Of a stretch of 64,000 nt of DNA, positions 45,250 to 56,492 are shown piece by piece. Both the position numbers and the translations under genes were made by a program. The stretch covers positions 8,811,335 through 8,875,334 of the forward strand of contig NC_023754.2 of NCBI RefSeq assembly GCF_000499845.2, read 5' to 3'. Under the pieces are notes generated by a model, which was not told the origin of the DNA, searched no databases, and worked only from the letters and a program-made list of their open reading frames with translations. Each line of letters begins with the position of its first letter. The first letter of the stretch is position 1. This stretch comes from Phaseolus vulgaris. Lineage: Eukaryota > Streptophyta > Magnoliopsida > Fabales > Fabaceae.

Positions 45250-45262
45250 GCTCTAGATACCA
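45250..45262 (-). other. Primer binding site of the copia element
   Basis: TGGTATCTAGAGC on the minus strand directly follows the 5' LTR end, close to the initiator tRNA-Met complement. Confidence 0.8.
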
Positions 45263-45432
45263 TATTAAAGGAAAAGAAAGAATAGGGTAAATCCCTTGTG
45301 TATATTGAACACATAGGGTTATGTTTATATAGGAAAAGAAACATATGGGCTAAGCCCATTACATAAATATGAGATATCTAACAATATCTATAATATATCA
45401 TAATATCTAATTATATATAATAATATCTAACA
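45263..45432 (-). repeat. 5' LTR of the copia element
   Basis: 170 bp, the counterpart of 40727-40906, followed by the target duplication CTTTT. Confidence 0.9.
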
Positions 45433-45437
45433 CTTTT

Positions 45438-46113
45438 AAAGAGCCTTTATTTTGGTTCAAGATTGGTTGTTGGGTACATTATTTTGAAGTGACTAATTAA
45501 TATAAACTACTAGAATTTTACATTTTGTCGGGCTGTGAATTTTGTATAAAAATTAGTAAGAAATGAGTTTTCTAATTTGTCAGTGAATAAAGAGTTATTT
45601 AAGAATTTTTCCTTTTGCAACAAAATGTGCAGAAAATCTTCCAGTGACTTTCTTGCAGAAAAGATCCACGGTAATTTTCCTGCAAAATTTTATGCTGCAA
45701 GTTAGTTTAATGCGAATTATGAAAACGCGGTAAATTTTCTTATGAAATTTTTATTCGTAGGTAAGTTTTCCGCTAGTTTAATTTGAAAACAAAAGTTCAC
45801 ATGAGATTTTGCATGAATTTTAAAGTATAAATATACATAATATTTGCTTTCAAAATAATTTTATTTTGTAACAAATAATTTTATATTTCTCCAATTTTTA
45901 TTTTATTTATAAATTCCACATGAAATTTTTTGTATGAATTTTGAAATATACATATATATAATTTTTTCTTTCATTTTTTTTATATTTGACCAAATAATTT
46001 AAAATTTATCTAATTTTTTTATTTAACTTATAAATAATATTTTCATTAATATGTGTTTTAAAACATAAACACTTTAGTTGAAAATAATATATAAACTAAT
46101 AAATTATATTTTT
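45438..46113. other. AT-rich intergenic DNA
   Basis: Sequence between the copia and Tat elements, with long A/T tracts. No ORF or repeat recognised. Confidence 0.5.
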
Positions 46114-46712
46114 TGTTCTCGCCGGCTGACTTCGGTTGGGTTTGGAAGTGAACTCCTAGCTGAAGTGACTTTGCTTGGGTGTTGAACTGAGTTGAAGACG
46201 TTTTGTGATGAAGGGGACTCCATCTATTGATCACACTCCGACGATCAAGTTAGTGAGAGCATTCAAATTAAAAATTTGTATCAGTATCGAATTCAGAAAA
46301 GCTTACCTTTACTCGGGGTCTTAAACCTCTTTTATAGACATTCTTTCAACGATTTTCATCAACCAGAATATTTTTTCAACAACAAGAATATAATCTCAAC
46401 AACAAGAATATAATTTCAACCATAAGAACATTCTCTTAACGTGCACCTTTATTTTCGGGTGCAATGCCACATCATCCCTAACAACTTTTATTTGTGTTTA
46501 AAAGATATATACCCTTTTACTAATTCAGCTACTCCTTCTGTTATTTTTTCTTTAATTATCTTTTTCCTATAGCATACACAACATCTGGGTCGACCCTATA
46601 ATGTGTCATTGGGCTCATACCTTCCCTAAACCGAGCTGGTTATAACCTGTCTAACCGAGCTTACTACGCTTAAGTGTTTGGGTTGAGGACCCGAGCACGT
46701 TCGACCAGTACA
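46114..46712 (-). repeat. 3' LTR of the Tat element
   Basis: 599 bp. Next to it, inside, a purine tract reads CCTGGGGAGCTTG on the minus strand, the likely polypurine tract. Confidence 0.88.
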
Positions 46713-47177
46713 CAAGCTCCCCAGGCTCAAGCCGAGCTTAACAAGGTGAAGAGGCTCTCCAGTACTGGTGGTTGACATGAAGTTTACTCAGTGGGTAGTT
46801 GGGCGCAGTTGCCAAAGCGTCTCGCGAAAAGACATCTTACCTTACTAACGTGGAGTGTACACATGACACCTGCATCAACAGTGGGGGAACATTGTCGCTT
46901 CATCTTCCTCTTTCGAATATACATTCCTTTCTTTTCATTTTCATCACATTACCCCCAACTTTCTTCATCGTTTTGCCTCTAAACCTTCTCTGAAACTTCC
47001 GCACATCACTGTCACACCAGGTATTCTTTTCCCACCTAACTCTACCGATAATCATCATTTAGCTTATTGATTGCATTACGAGAAATGCATTTTTAATTTA
47101 CGTCGATTCCATTCATTATGTCTGCCTTGAATTGCATTTGTATTCTGCTCGTGTTTATGCTTTAGTTGCTTCCGACG

Positions 47178-48746
47178 ATGGATTATAGTTCTGCATACCC
47201 TTGGGCTAAGAAAGAAATCCTTAAAGAGACCTCTTACTATACCACCCGTTTACATATTAAAGAGTTAAGGGAAGGTGGGTGTGTTCTGACTAAAAACATG
47301 AGGGTTTCGTAAAAACAATAGAGTGTAAGGAAGGGGAACCGATATATTGTGACGAGTCATCGGACCCTGATGGTCCCTTTTGTTTTTTCTATGCTACGCT
47401 CTTCAAAAAGTGTCCATTTTTGCAAAGGAACTATTGACCGAGCTAAATGTAGCTCCTGCCCAGCTACATCCAAATAGCTTGACATTTCGCCAACTGTGGA
47501 AGTCTTCTTATACTTTTTTTAGGCCAAGCACTCAGGACACCATTTGTGGGTTTCCCTAAACGGTGCCCCAGGGAGAGGTTTACTTACCCTCTTCCAGTCG
47601 TCCTACAAAAATTGTAAAGGTCGATTTCTCAAGATCTGAGCTTCAACAGGAGATTCGTCCCTACTGAACGGTTTTCCCTTATATTGGACACCAAACCCTA
47701 GATTCTAGAGTGCTCGACAATTGGAAGATCTGTGTCCAAAGGACTAAGGAATTTGCGAATTTTTGACAAGTTTAAAAGTCATCTTTGATACCTCCACTCT
47801 ATTAACCAAAAAATACCTCTCGGTGTCCTGAAAGCCCACACTTGTACTCCTTTTTTCCTACCTTTGGCGAAAAAAAACATATATCATTGCCACTAATCCT
47901 TTTTTCGTTTTTGCAGATGGCATGCTCTCCAACATCAGTCAGGCTGAGCTGGCTGAGCTCACTAGGAAGATGAGGGCGGTTGCTAGCCTGCCTAAGGAGT
48001 CTTTGGTGTAAAAAAGGAAAGCTCCAACTGTGATTATCCAGACTCCAACTAACCCAGACGAGTAGACTACTTCAGGGCTTGTCTTTAAAAGGAAAAGACT
48101 CGCGACCACTCCATCTACTGAGCATTCACATTCTAATGGTCGAGCTCCACACCAAGAGGTTATCACAATTCAAGAGTGCGAGGTTGAGAGCTCGCGGGGA
48201 AAAAGCTTGTGGAACCCTGATTTTGATGTCCCAGCCCATGGTGAATCCTTCTTCTTACCCAGCGAGGATAGAGTCAGGCTAATGGTTCATGATGAAGATC
48301 ACCTTCGTCATGATACCTTGAAGCTACTTGGACAAGCATTTGATATGGCTTTCTCGGTCGACGTTAAGGATAAAGATCGCAAAATATCTGAGGACCACAA
48401 GATTAAGGAGAACATGGAGCTCCACAAAGAGGTAGAATGCCTCCAAGCTAAGATTAAGCGCTTGAGTGACCAGCATCAAGAAGTCGAATGACTCTGAGCA
48501 GAGAAGACCCAAGAGGCATCAAGCTTACCTGAAGAGAAAAACAAGCTTTTTACTGAAGTTGAAGAGTTGAAGAAGGAGGTGACCTGCAAAGGGGAAAACC
48601 TCATCAAGGCCATCGATTCCTTCAAGCAAGATGGTTCTCAATCCTACCTCCTAGGACTTGAGGCTGCTTTGGAAAAAGCGGTGGTCGTTCATCCCACCAA
48701 TGATCTTTCAGAACTTGACCCGGGTAAAACCGTGGTTGATGGCTGA
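47178..48746 (+). pseudogene. Antisense extra ORF of the Tat element (gypsy-type transposon domain, PF04195-like)
   Basis: It lies on the plus strand, opposite to gag-pol. The ATG at 47178 starts MDYSSAYPWAKKEI. After frame changes comes a block KELLTELNVAPAQLHPNSLT with FLYFF and RGLLTLFQSSYKN, recalling the putative gypsy-type transposon domain (Transposase_28). A likely intron ends at TTTTTGCAG before 47917. The second part reads SQAELAELTRKMRAV, then NPDFDVPAHGESFFLP, and ends in a strong coiled coil (ENMELHKEVECLQAKIKRLS; EVEELKKEVTCKG) and a stop at 48744-48746. Several in-frame stops exist. Antisense ORFs between integrase and 3' LTR are known for Tat elements; function unknown. Confidence 0.7.
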
Positions 48747-49182
48747 CTAATGGGGGATTAACTCAAACTCTTTATGGACTGTAATAATATTTATATGACT
48801 GTCGAACTTGTTTAACACTTCAAACTTTTTGCTTATATTTATTCAATACTTTTAAATTTTTGGGTGCATACTACTTTTGAAATTAAAAGGTTTTACTTGC
48901 ATCACTACAAATGCATGCACCAACGCTTGACCAATTGAACTAGCTCACCCTTTCCAACCCTAAACATAATATAATTAACACAACTGGTTCTTGCTAACTT
49001 AGGTGAAACTAAGTGTAGAGAGTAATAAAATACTTCTCTTAATAGAAAGTCTAACCTTTGATGAATGACATCCTCATGGTTATGACAACCTTTCACTTAA
49101 TTCGATTTAACGGGCAACCATGACCTCCGTGTTGGGTTGTCTTACAGTGTAAATACTAGATCTATTCCATGATGTCTTACCT

Positions 49183-49595
49183 CGCAAGGCGCCTACTCGA
49201 ATAGTTGCACCTACATCGTCTTATCATGCGCTACCTCAAATGATTCACCTTGTTAACTAATACTTATTGTAGGGTGCCTATACTCGGGTAGTCGCGCTTA
49301 CCTTGTGCCACATCAAATAATTCATCAAATAAACTCATCTCACAGGGTGCCTATACTCAAGTAGTCGTACTTACACCGAGCTAGGTCGTCTTACCATGCG
49401 CCAAATCAAATAACTCATCAAATAAATTCATCTCACTGAGCGCCTATACTTGGGTAATTTAACTTACATTGAGTTAGGTCTTCTTACCATGTGCCAAATC
49501 AAATAACTCATCAAATAAATTCATCTCACAAGGCGCCTATACTCGGGTAATCGTACTTACATCGAGCTAGATCGTCTTACCATGTGCCATCATTG
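49183..49595. repeat. Tandem repeat, period about 93 bp, in the Tat 3' region
   Basis: Units start at about 49183, 49271, 49344, 49437 and 49530 with GGCGCCTATACTCGGGTA-like sequence, then CGTACTTACA, CGTCTTACCATG and CAAATCAAATAACTCATC. The two central units are 93 bp each, one is 73 bp and the last is partial. The array lies between integrase and the antisense ORF. Confidence 0.85.
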
Positions 49596-49740
49596 CTATT
49601 CAATTCGAGTTGTCTTATTTCATACATCATCTTCCAAGAACAAATTTATTACTAGGTGACCTCGTTAAAAAACTCCTTTCAGGGAAAAAGAGTGTCACCT
49701 CAAACATCATAATGTTCAAAGGAAAATAATGAAAATCTAG

Positions 49741-50474
49741 GTGTCTTAACTGAAATAAAACTTGAGATTTGCCACGTTCCACGTTCGTGGAATGGCTCTT
49801 CCCTCCAGGGTTTCCAACTTATATGCACTGTTTCCTAGCACCTCGACTGTGCGGAACAGACCTGTCCACTTTGGAAACAAATTGTTCTTAATCTGGTAGG
49901 GGTGGGCCTTCCACATCACCAATTTGGCAACCTTGAACTGTCAAGGTTTTGTCTTGGTCTTGTGCTTTAATTCCACCCTTCTCATTAAGGCTTTTGAGTT
50001 TATACAGGCGTGATCACGTACCTCGTCCAGCAAGTCCAAATTCACCTTCCTCCCTTCGTTGGATTCTTCAACAACAAAGCTTTGGAACCTAGGAGAATTC
50101 TCTTGTACCTCTACTGGTATCATGGCATCAAACCCATATACCAAATTGAAAGGCGTCTCCTTGGTTGTTGATTGCGAGGTGGTGTGATAGGACCACAAAA
50201 TTCTTAGAATTTCTTATGACCAATTTTCCTTTGCCTTTTCCAACCTCCTCTTCAATCCTTTTAATAGGACCCTGTTGGCCCACTCGGCCTGCCCATTCAT
50301 TTGTGGGTGTTTTACCGAGGCGAATATTTTCTTTATTTCGAGCTTTGTGCACAGTTTTCCCAATTGTTGACTAGCAAATTGGGTTCCATTGTCAGATACT
50401 AAGTGTCTTGGAATCCAAAAGGGGCATACAATATTTTTCCATACAAAATGCTGAACTTTATCTAACAGATTCAT
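49741..50474 (-). pseudogene. Tat integrase, N-terminally deleted
   Basis: The minus strand reads PFWIPRHLVSDNGTQFASQQ, then KHPQMNGQAEWANRVLLKGL, WSYHTTSQSTTKETPFNLVY and the C-terminal VANLVMWKAHPYQ...LGNSAYKLETLEG. The second Asp and the Glu region are visible (Glu seems kept in GQAEWANR). The HHCC zinc finger and the first catalytic Asp are absent: the frame joins almost directly to the end of RNase H at 50485. Two further stops split it. Confidence 0.85.
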
Positions 50475-50484
50475 CTTCAGGCAG

Positions 50485-51408
50485 CTAATGAATGGTTATT
50501 CTTGGGACTTTCAGGGTTTCTTGAATCATCGATTGATGCTTTCTCCCTTTCTCTAGGCTGATCTTTAAAACCTCCAGGTGATCAACCTCAGACAGCCGTT
50601 TCGCGGCTGTCCTAGGTGATTTCAAGGTTTCCTGGACTACCAACCTTTGCATACCTCCTTTCCCCGAGCTGGCTAACTTAGACAACAGATCTGCTCGAGA
50701 ATTTTGTTCTCTAGGAACATGAACAAGATCGAATGTAGAGAAAACTGCTCTTAAGACCCTTACATACCTGAGATACAAGGCCAGTTGTGGGTCCTTGGCC
50801 TGATAATCACCTGTGACTTGCCCGATTACGAGTAGTGAGTCACTTTTCACCAACAAGCTTTGAGCTCCCAATTCCTTTGCCAGCAACATTCCTACTATCA
50901 AAACCTCATACTCAGCTTGATTGTTGCTTGTCTTGAATGCAAACTTGAGGGCTTGTTCGATTAAGATCCCATTTGGTCCTTCTAAAATGACTCTAGTTTC
51001 ACTCCTTTGTTGGTTGGAAGACCCATCCATCGAAAGGACCCATTGAAAATTATTAGGATTTGGCTGGGATTCCTTGGATGAAAGCTCTATCATAAAGTCT
51101 ACATATACCTGACCTTTAATTGGCCCTCGTGGTTCATAATGTATGTCAAACTCGGACAACTCAACAGCCCAACGGACCATCCGACTTGCAATGTCGAGCT
51201 TTTGGAGAACCTTACGGATGGGCAGGTCGATCATTATGATCACAGTGAAGCTTTGAAAGTAATGGTGAAGCCACCGAGCTATGAACACCACAGCTAGGGC
51301 AGCTTTCTCGATAGCTTGATATCGAGTCTCTATTCCCTGCAGCACCTTGCTTACAAAATAGACTGGATCTTCTCCTAATTTTGCAAAATGACCGAGCTGA
51401 TAGTCCAA
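50485..51408 (-). pseudogene. Tat RNase H plus second (archaeal-type) RNase H domain
   Basis: One long open frame of 307 residues. The first half is the RT-linked RNase H with DPVYFVSKVLQGIETRYQAI and the DLPIRKVLQKLDIASRMVRW stretch. The second half is a second RNase H domain with FQWVLSMDGSSNQQ, FKTSNNQAEYEVLIVGMLLA, LLVKSDSLLVIGQVTG and HVPREQNSRADLLSKLASSG. The dual arrangement is characteristic of Tat elements. Asp, Glu and Asp residues of the second domain are present. Confidence 0.88.
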
Positions 51409-52337
51409 TTTGTTATAAAAAATAAAGACGAATAGGGATTCTCAGGATTGGTTTACCGAGAATGGGAGGACTAGCCAGGTATTCCTTTAACATGGCGAAG
51501 GCTTCTTCGCATTCACTAGTCCATGCAAAGTGGTTGTTTTTCTTAAGGCATTGGAAATAAGGATACCCTTTATCTCCACTGACTAACAAGAAACGAGACA
51601 AGGCGGCCATGCGCCCGGTTAGCTACTGCACTTCCTTTACAATAGTCGGGCTTTTCATGTTTATGATCACTGCGTATTTGTTAAGATTTGCCTCTATACC
51701 TCTTTTAGTCAACAGAAAGCCAAGAAACTTCCCTGCTTCTACCCTAAACACACATTTATTAGGATTAAGCTTTAGATTGTACCTTGTTATAGTTGCGAAT
51801 AGTTCTTCTAGGTCATCAACATGTTGGTCTTCCCTTTCTGACGTGACAACCATGTCATTCTCATATGCTTGAACGTTTCGTCTGAGTATTGGTGAAAGGA
51901 TCTAATCTATCAGCCTTTGCTAGGTCGCCCTAGCACACCTCAACCTTGTAGCAATAACTAGCGACCTCGACCATAAAAGTTATCTTACTCTCGTCCTTCG
52001 GGTGCATACGAATCTAATTGTACCCCGAAAATGCATCTAGAAAACTTAACAGCCAATTTCCCGAGGCGCTGTCTACCAGGATTTTATGATCGGTAGAGGG
52101 TAGAAATCCTTGGGACAAGCTTTTAATTAAATCGGTAAAGTCAACACACATCCTCCACATTCGCCAACCACTGAGGGTAGTGTATCTCCCTTATGTGGCC
52201 AGCAACAAAAAGTTTCTGATTTTCTTCTCAGATGACAAAGTGTTTCTCTTCATTAAATTTCCTTTGTCTCTAAACCATAGGCTTGACCTTTTCATCCATG
52301 GTAAGCCGATGGTATAAAAAGTTTGGATTTATTCCAG
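51409..52337 (-). pseudogene. Tat reverse transcriptase, part 2
   Basis: Downstream of the nested insertion the minus strand continues PGINPNFLYHRLTMDEKVKP, then FVAGHIREIHYPQWLANV, the catalytic region AYENDMVVTS (normally YVDD), LNPNKCVFRVEAGKFLGFLL and the MAALSRFL thumb. Many stops and frameshifts occur between 51873 and 52320. The changed YENDM box would abolish polymerase activity. Confidence 0.85.
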
Positions 52338-52342
52338 GCATG

Positions 52343-52837
52343 TGTTGGGTTTATTAGTGTCTAAGTTCAAGAGGGGGGGTGAATTGAGCTTATAAAATTT
52401 TCAAACAGATTCGGGTTTTTAACAATACAAAGCAAAAAAATTGATTTATTTTGGAAATAACAGATTTATTTTTTCTGCTTACTTTATCAAGACAGTGTTT
52501 TAGTTATATGCTTTTTAGATATTAAGAGAATTAAGCAACAAGCAATGTATCACATTAATATGCAAAAATGAAAACTAAGAGTTGAATCGAGAAACAATCT
52601 TTGATTATTAAACCACACACTTGAATAGAACGTGTCACTTAATTGGCTTTGTTTTAACTGAGAAGTTTACTTCTGATACAACCAAAGTAGAGACTCAATT
52701 AACTAAAAGTTATTTAGATCAGCTTTAAAATATAAAAAACAGTATGAACAGACCCAAAAAGAACAGATTCAATTTTAATTGAACAAATTTATTTTCTGGT
52801 AAATCAACACAAGAAATCGTAAATGAGTGCAGAGATT
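52343..52837 (-). repeat. Partial 3' LTR of the gag-only element
   Basis: It is highly similar to 53956-54455 but the similarity stops at about 52837 (GAGTGCAGAGATTG), where gag sequence begins. The polypurine tract and outer part of the LTR are lost. Confidence 0.85.
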
Positions 52838-53890
52838 GATCCTTCATCTTTCACCATGAAACACAAGTTTGTTTCTTCATTTTCTGTTGAGGAAACTTCA
52901 TTCTCTTCCCAAGAGATATACGCTCTTTTACCCTTACTCCTTTCAACCTTCTTGCTGGTTGGTATTTCTTTTGTTTGATTGTTTGGACAATCAATCTTTA
53001 TGTGACCTATTTTACCACAACCAAAACAAGTGTAGTAAGAAGAATTAGATTCATTTGGTTTAGGATACCTCTTCTTTTATTGAGTCCTATCTCTGCCTTT
53101 CTTCTTCAGAAATCTGTTGAACTTTATTGTGAATACACTCAATGTTTCATCATGTTCAACATTCTCTGCTTCCTCACGGCTATCATTCTGTACACTTTTT
53201 TTCAAGGCAAGTCCTTTAGTTTTCCTTTCCAATGTCTCTTGCTCTTTCAGCCTTTTGAGTTCTAGCTCATGCTCCATTAATTTTCCAAACAATGCAGCAG
53301 TGGACAACTTAGACAGATCTCTACTTTTTGAAATTGCAATAACTTTGGGTTGCCAACTTCTATCAAGGCACTTCAGGACTTTTATATTGAGTTCTTCTTT
53401 CTCAAACACCTTTCCAAGTCCAGTAAGATGGTTTACAAAGTGGGTAAACCGTTTATGTACATCAACAATGCTTTCTTCAGGTTGCATCCTGAAAAGCTCA
53501 TATTTTTGGATGAATGAATGTTTCCTTGCTCTCTTCACATCATTCGTGCCTTTGTGTGTTACTTCCAAAATTTCCCACATTTCCTTAGCCGAATTGCACT
53601 GAGATATTCTGAAGAATTCATCCATTATCAATGCAAAAGTTATGATGTTCTTAGCTACTGAGTCATATTAAGCCCTTTTTTCTTTCACTCTCACTCCATT
53701 CAAACCATGGTTTCCTCACTGTTTCTTCTTTGACAACCTGCATAGGCATGAAAGGTCCATGGACCACAGCATCCCAAATACCAAAGTCAATAGATTCCTT
53801 AAAAAATTTCATTCTTATTTTCCAGAATGCATAATTCATTCCAACAAACATAGGGGGTCTATTAATAGACGAACCCTCAACAAAAAGCAT
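52838..53890 (-). pseudogene. Copia gag with zinc knuckle
   Basis: It starts MLFVEGSSINRPPMFVGMNY, with FWKIRMKFFKESIDFGIWDA. A frame break near 53663 is followed by a UBN2-type gag core (MWEILEVTHKGTNDVKRARK; ELFRMQPEESIVDVHKRFTH; VLKCLDRSWQPKV). The CFGCGKIGHIKIDC zinc knuckle (CX2CX4HX4C) is near 52990-53030. Past 52860 it ends at the junction with the LTR. Apart from the frame break the gag is well preserved, as in non-autonomous elements. Confidence 0.85.
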
Positions 53891-53940
53891 GTTAAACTCA
53901 GATATATTGCACACAAACTTGAGTAAAATACAAAGTCCTA

Positions 53941-53953
53941 GCTCTTGATACCA
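53941..53953 (-). other. Primer binding site (tRNA-Met)
   Basis: TGGTATCAAGAGC on the minus strand lies two bases inside the 5' LTR that begins at 53956, a standard initiator tRNA-Met site. Confidence 0.85.
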
Positions 53954-53955
53954 AT

Positions 53956-56492
53956 TGTTGGGTTTATTAGTGTCTAAGTTCAAGAGGGGGGGTGAATTGA
54001 GCATATAAAATTTTCAAACAGATTCGGGTTTTTAACAATACAGAGCAAAAGAATCGATTTATTTTAGAAATAACAGATTTATTTTTTCTGCTTACTTTAT
54101 CAAGACAGTGTTTTAGTTTTATACTTTCCAGATATTAAGAGAATTAAGCAGCAAGCAATTTGTCACATTAATACGCAAAGATGAAAACTAAGAGTTGAAT
54201 CAAGAAACAATCTTTGATTATTAAACCACACACTTGAATAGAACGTGGCACTTAATTGGCTTTGTTTTAACTGAGAAATTTACTTATGATACAACTAAAG
54301 CAGAGACTCAGATAACTACAAGCTATTTAGATTAGCTTTCAGAATATAAAGAACAGTATGAACAGACCCAGTAAGAACAAATTCAATTTTAATTGAACAG
54401 ATTTATTTTCTAGTAAATCAACACAAGAAATCGTAAATGAGTGCAAAGATTAAGAGAGATTGAACATCACACGTTTATACTGGTTCACTCACTAAGAGCT
54501 ACATCCAGTCTCACCTTACCCAAGGTGATATCCACTAAAAATAGTACAAATCAATTACACAACCTTATGTTCATTAACCCTACAAGAACAAGGCACGCCA
54601 AGCTAAAAAATATTATTTCAGCACTACCAACACTATCAAGAAGTGTCTTACAATCACTGTTACAAAGACAAGAATGATGGAATCGAATACACCTGGAAAG
54701 AAAATGCAGGAAACTGAAAAGACCAGTAGAACTGATTGCAGCACACTAGTGACAACACCTCCACCAAGCTTAGGGCACACAAGAACAAGCACACTTTTAT
54801 TTCTTTTGAAAACTCTTTCAAAAACACGTGTAAATCCTTTTCAACTCACTGAAAAAAAAATTAATCTCTGTTTAAAACTTGATTGCTCAGCATACTTTTC
54901 AAGTGAGATGTGTCTCTCTTTATATAAGAAACAATTTATAACAAACTTTCAAAAAACAGTAAAAAAAAACTGTTATAAAAAAACAGAATGAAAATAAAAT
55001 AAACAGATTTATTTTCAAAAGAAAAGCAAAGAGAGATTTTCAACTGTGCTCACTATTTTGATAGCATAAGAGACTAAGCCAAGCTTCTTGGTGCAAAAAC
55101 AAAGCTATTAAAAAAACTTTAAAAACAAGGCACTAGTTTAAAAAAAAAATTATTCTTTTAAGGAACAACAAATTCATTTTTTGTGCAGTAAAGCATATTT
55201 TGAGAAAAGACATGAGAAAATTGTAAGAATTGATGGCTTTAAATAAGAGGGGGATGAATTGTTTTATCAAAGATTTTTGCAAATACTTGCTTCAGAATGA
55301 ATCCTTACCAAACAACTCAGATAAGCACTTAAGGAAGGCAATCAAACAATCCAACAAAACAGTTATCAAAATTTCAACAGGTTAAAGTCACTATTTAATC
55401 GGTTGTTTATAGCAGCGAAATATCAAACAGTTAGAGAGTTTGAGGGAAAGAGAGATTTACACATAGAGATTATACTAGTTCACTCAATCCCTAAGCTACA
55501 TCCAATTCTCAGTCAAACCACTGAGTTCCACTAGCAATCAATCACAGATTACAAGTACACACCACAAAGAGGTGACTTTGAATCCCACAAAGCCTACTCA
55601 CCCCCTTTGCACACATAACACCTTAAGACAGAACACCCTCTGTCTTTACAGGATTTCAAACACAAACGATATGTAAAAGATGTACAATTACAAGATACTA
55701 AACAGGATAGAAAGCACCTGGATTTACAGAACCAGAGATCCTATGATCAGCACTTGTCACCACAACAAAGCTTAAAGCAATCTTGCTCTTTTTGAAAAAA
55801 ACTTTCAAAACCAAATCTCTTTCTCAAATCTGAATCAATACTTGTTGTATTTCTCTTTGTTATTGATTTGAAAACGAAGCTATATTTATAACCTTTGAAA
55901 AGCTACCGTTTTAGGAAGTTTTGATTCACTAAATCAGTTAAAACATGTTTTCAAAATACTGTTATGAAAACACACATTTAACCGGTTGAAACTACGATTT
56001 AACCGGTTGAATGAGTTAAACAGTTACACAACTGATTCAAAAAACTGTTAAAAACTTCCAGCCAGCTAAGTGACAAACAACCGGTTATTTCGATAAATCA
56101 ATTGGTTGTTTTCCCTTTGCTTGGAAAAACACTTAGTTGTTTAAAACATATTTAATCAAGCTTTGTGTAGGCTTCAAGGAGTGATCTTACAAAGATTCTA
56201 AACACCCTAATCTAAACCCAAACCTAGAAAGCAGCACAGCTTCAGGCTTTATATGGATTTAATAGATCAAACCTCCCATCTTCAACAAAAAGGATTAAGA
56301 AATATTTGTGCTTGATCTTATCACCTTGATTAGTGTCATGTGGTGGGTCACGAAGCAAAAAGCTACCTTAAACACACTTTACCCTATATATAAGACCACC
56401 CAAATACAATTTGACTAGCTTCAAAGCAAAGCACACACTTTGCTACATCAAACACATATATGGTCTTCAAGGAGCATCATCCATCTTCAACA
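53956..56492 (-). repeat. 5' LTR, family 1, interrupted by a family 2 LTR
   Basis: It starts TGTTGGGTTTATTAG and ends CCATCTTCAACA. The family 2 LTR at 55221-56287 splits it. Without the insertion it is about 1.47 kb. AACAGATTTATTT motifs recur as in the other family 1 copies. Confidence 0.82.
55221..56287 (-). repeat. Solo copia LTR, family 2, nested in a family 1 LTR
   Basis: It starts TGTAAGAATTGATGGC and ends CCCATCTTCAACA. AACCGGTTG motifs are near 55980-56010 and 56080-56110. The flanks are A-rich (AAAAT and AAAAG), so a target duplication cannot be proven. Confidence 0.75.

Larger units (their letters stand above)
40727..45432 (-). mobile_element. Ty1/copia retrotransposon, near full length, inactive
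   Basis: Short LTRs (40727-40906 and 45263-45432) are flanked by CTTTT at 40722-40726 and 45433-45437. The LTR ends are TGTTAGAT...TTTAATA on the minus strand (TG...TA rather than TG...CA). A primer binding site and a polypurine tract (GAGGGGGAG before TGTTAG) are in place. The order is gag, protease/integrase, RT, RNase H, all recognisable. Several stops and frameshifts prevent a continuous polyprotein. It is inserted about 500 bp upstream of the SEO start codon, in the same orientation as SEO. Confidence 0.92.
52343..56492 (-). mobile_element. Gag-only copia element (family 1), GCATG target duplication
   Basis: GCATG occurs at 52338-52342 and 56493-56497. The element has a 5' LTR on the right (53956-56492, itself split by a family 2 LTR), a primer binding site, a gag gene with a zinc knuckle and then, directly, a partial 3' LTR (52343-52837). 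Protease, integrase, RT and RNase H, and about half of the 3' LTR, are missing as one block. It is inserted in the RT region of the Tat element. Confidence 0.88.

Noticed and set aside
49183..49595. Regular repeats considered as a CRISPR-like array
   Set aside because: Units are contiguous 93 bp repeats without unique spacers, inside a plant retrotransposon.
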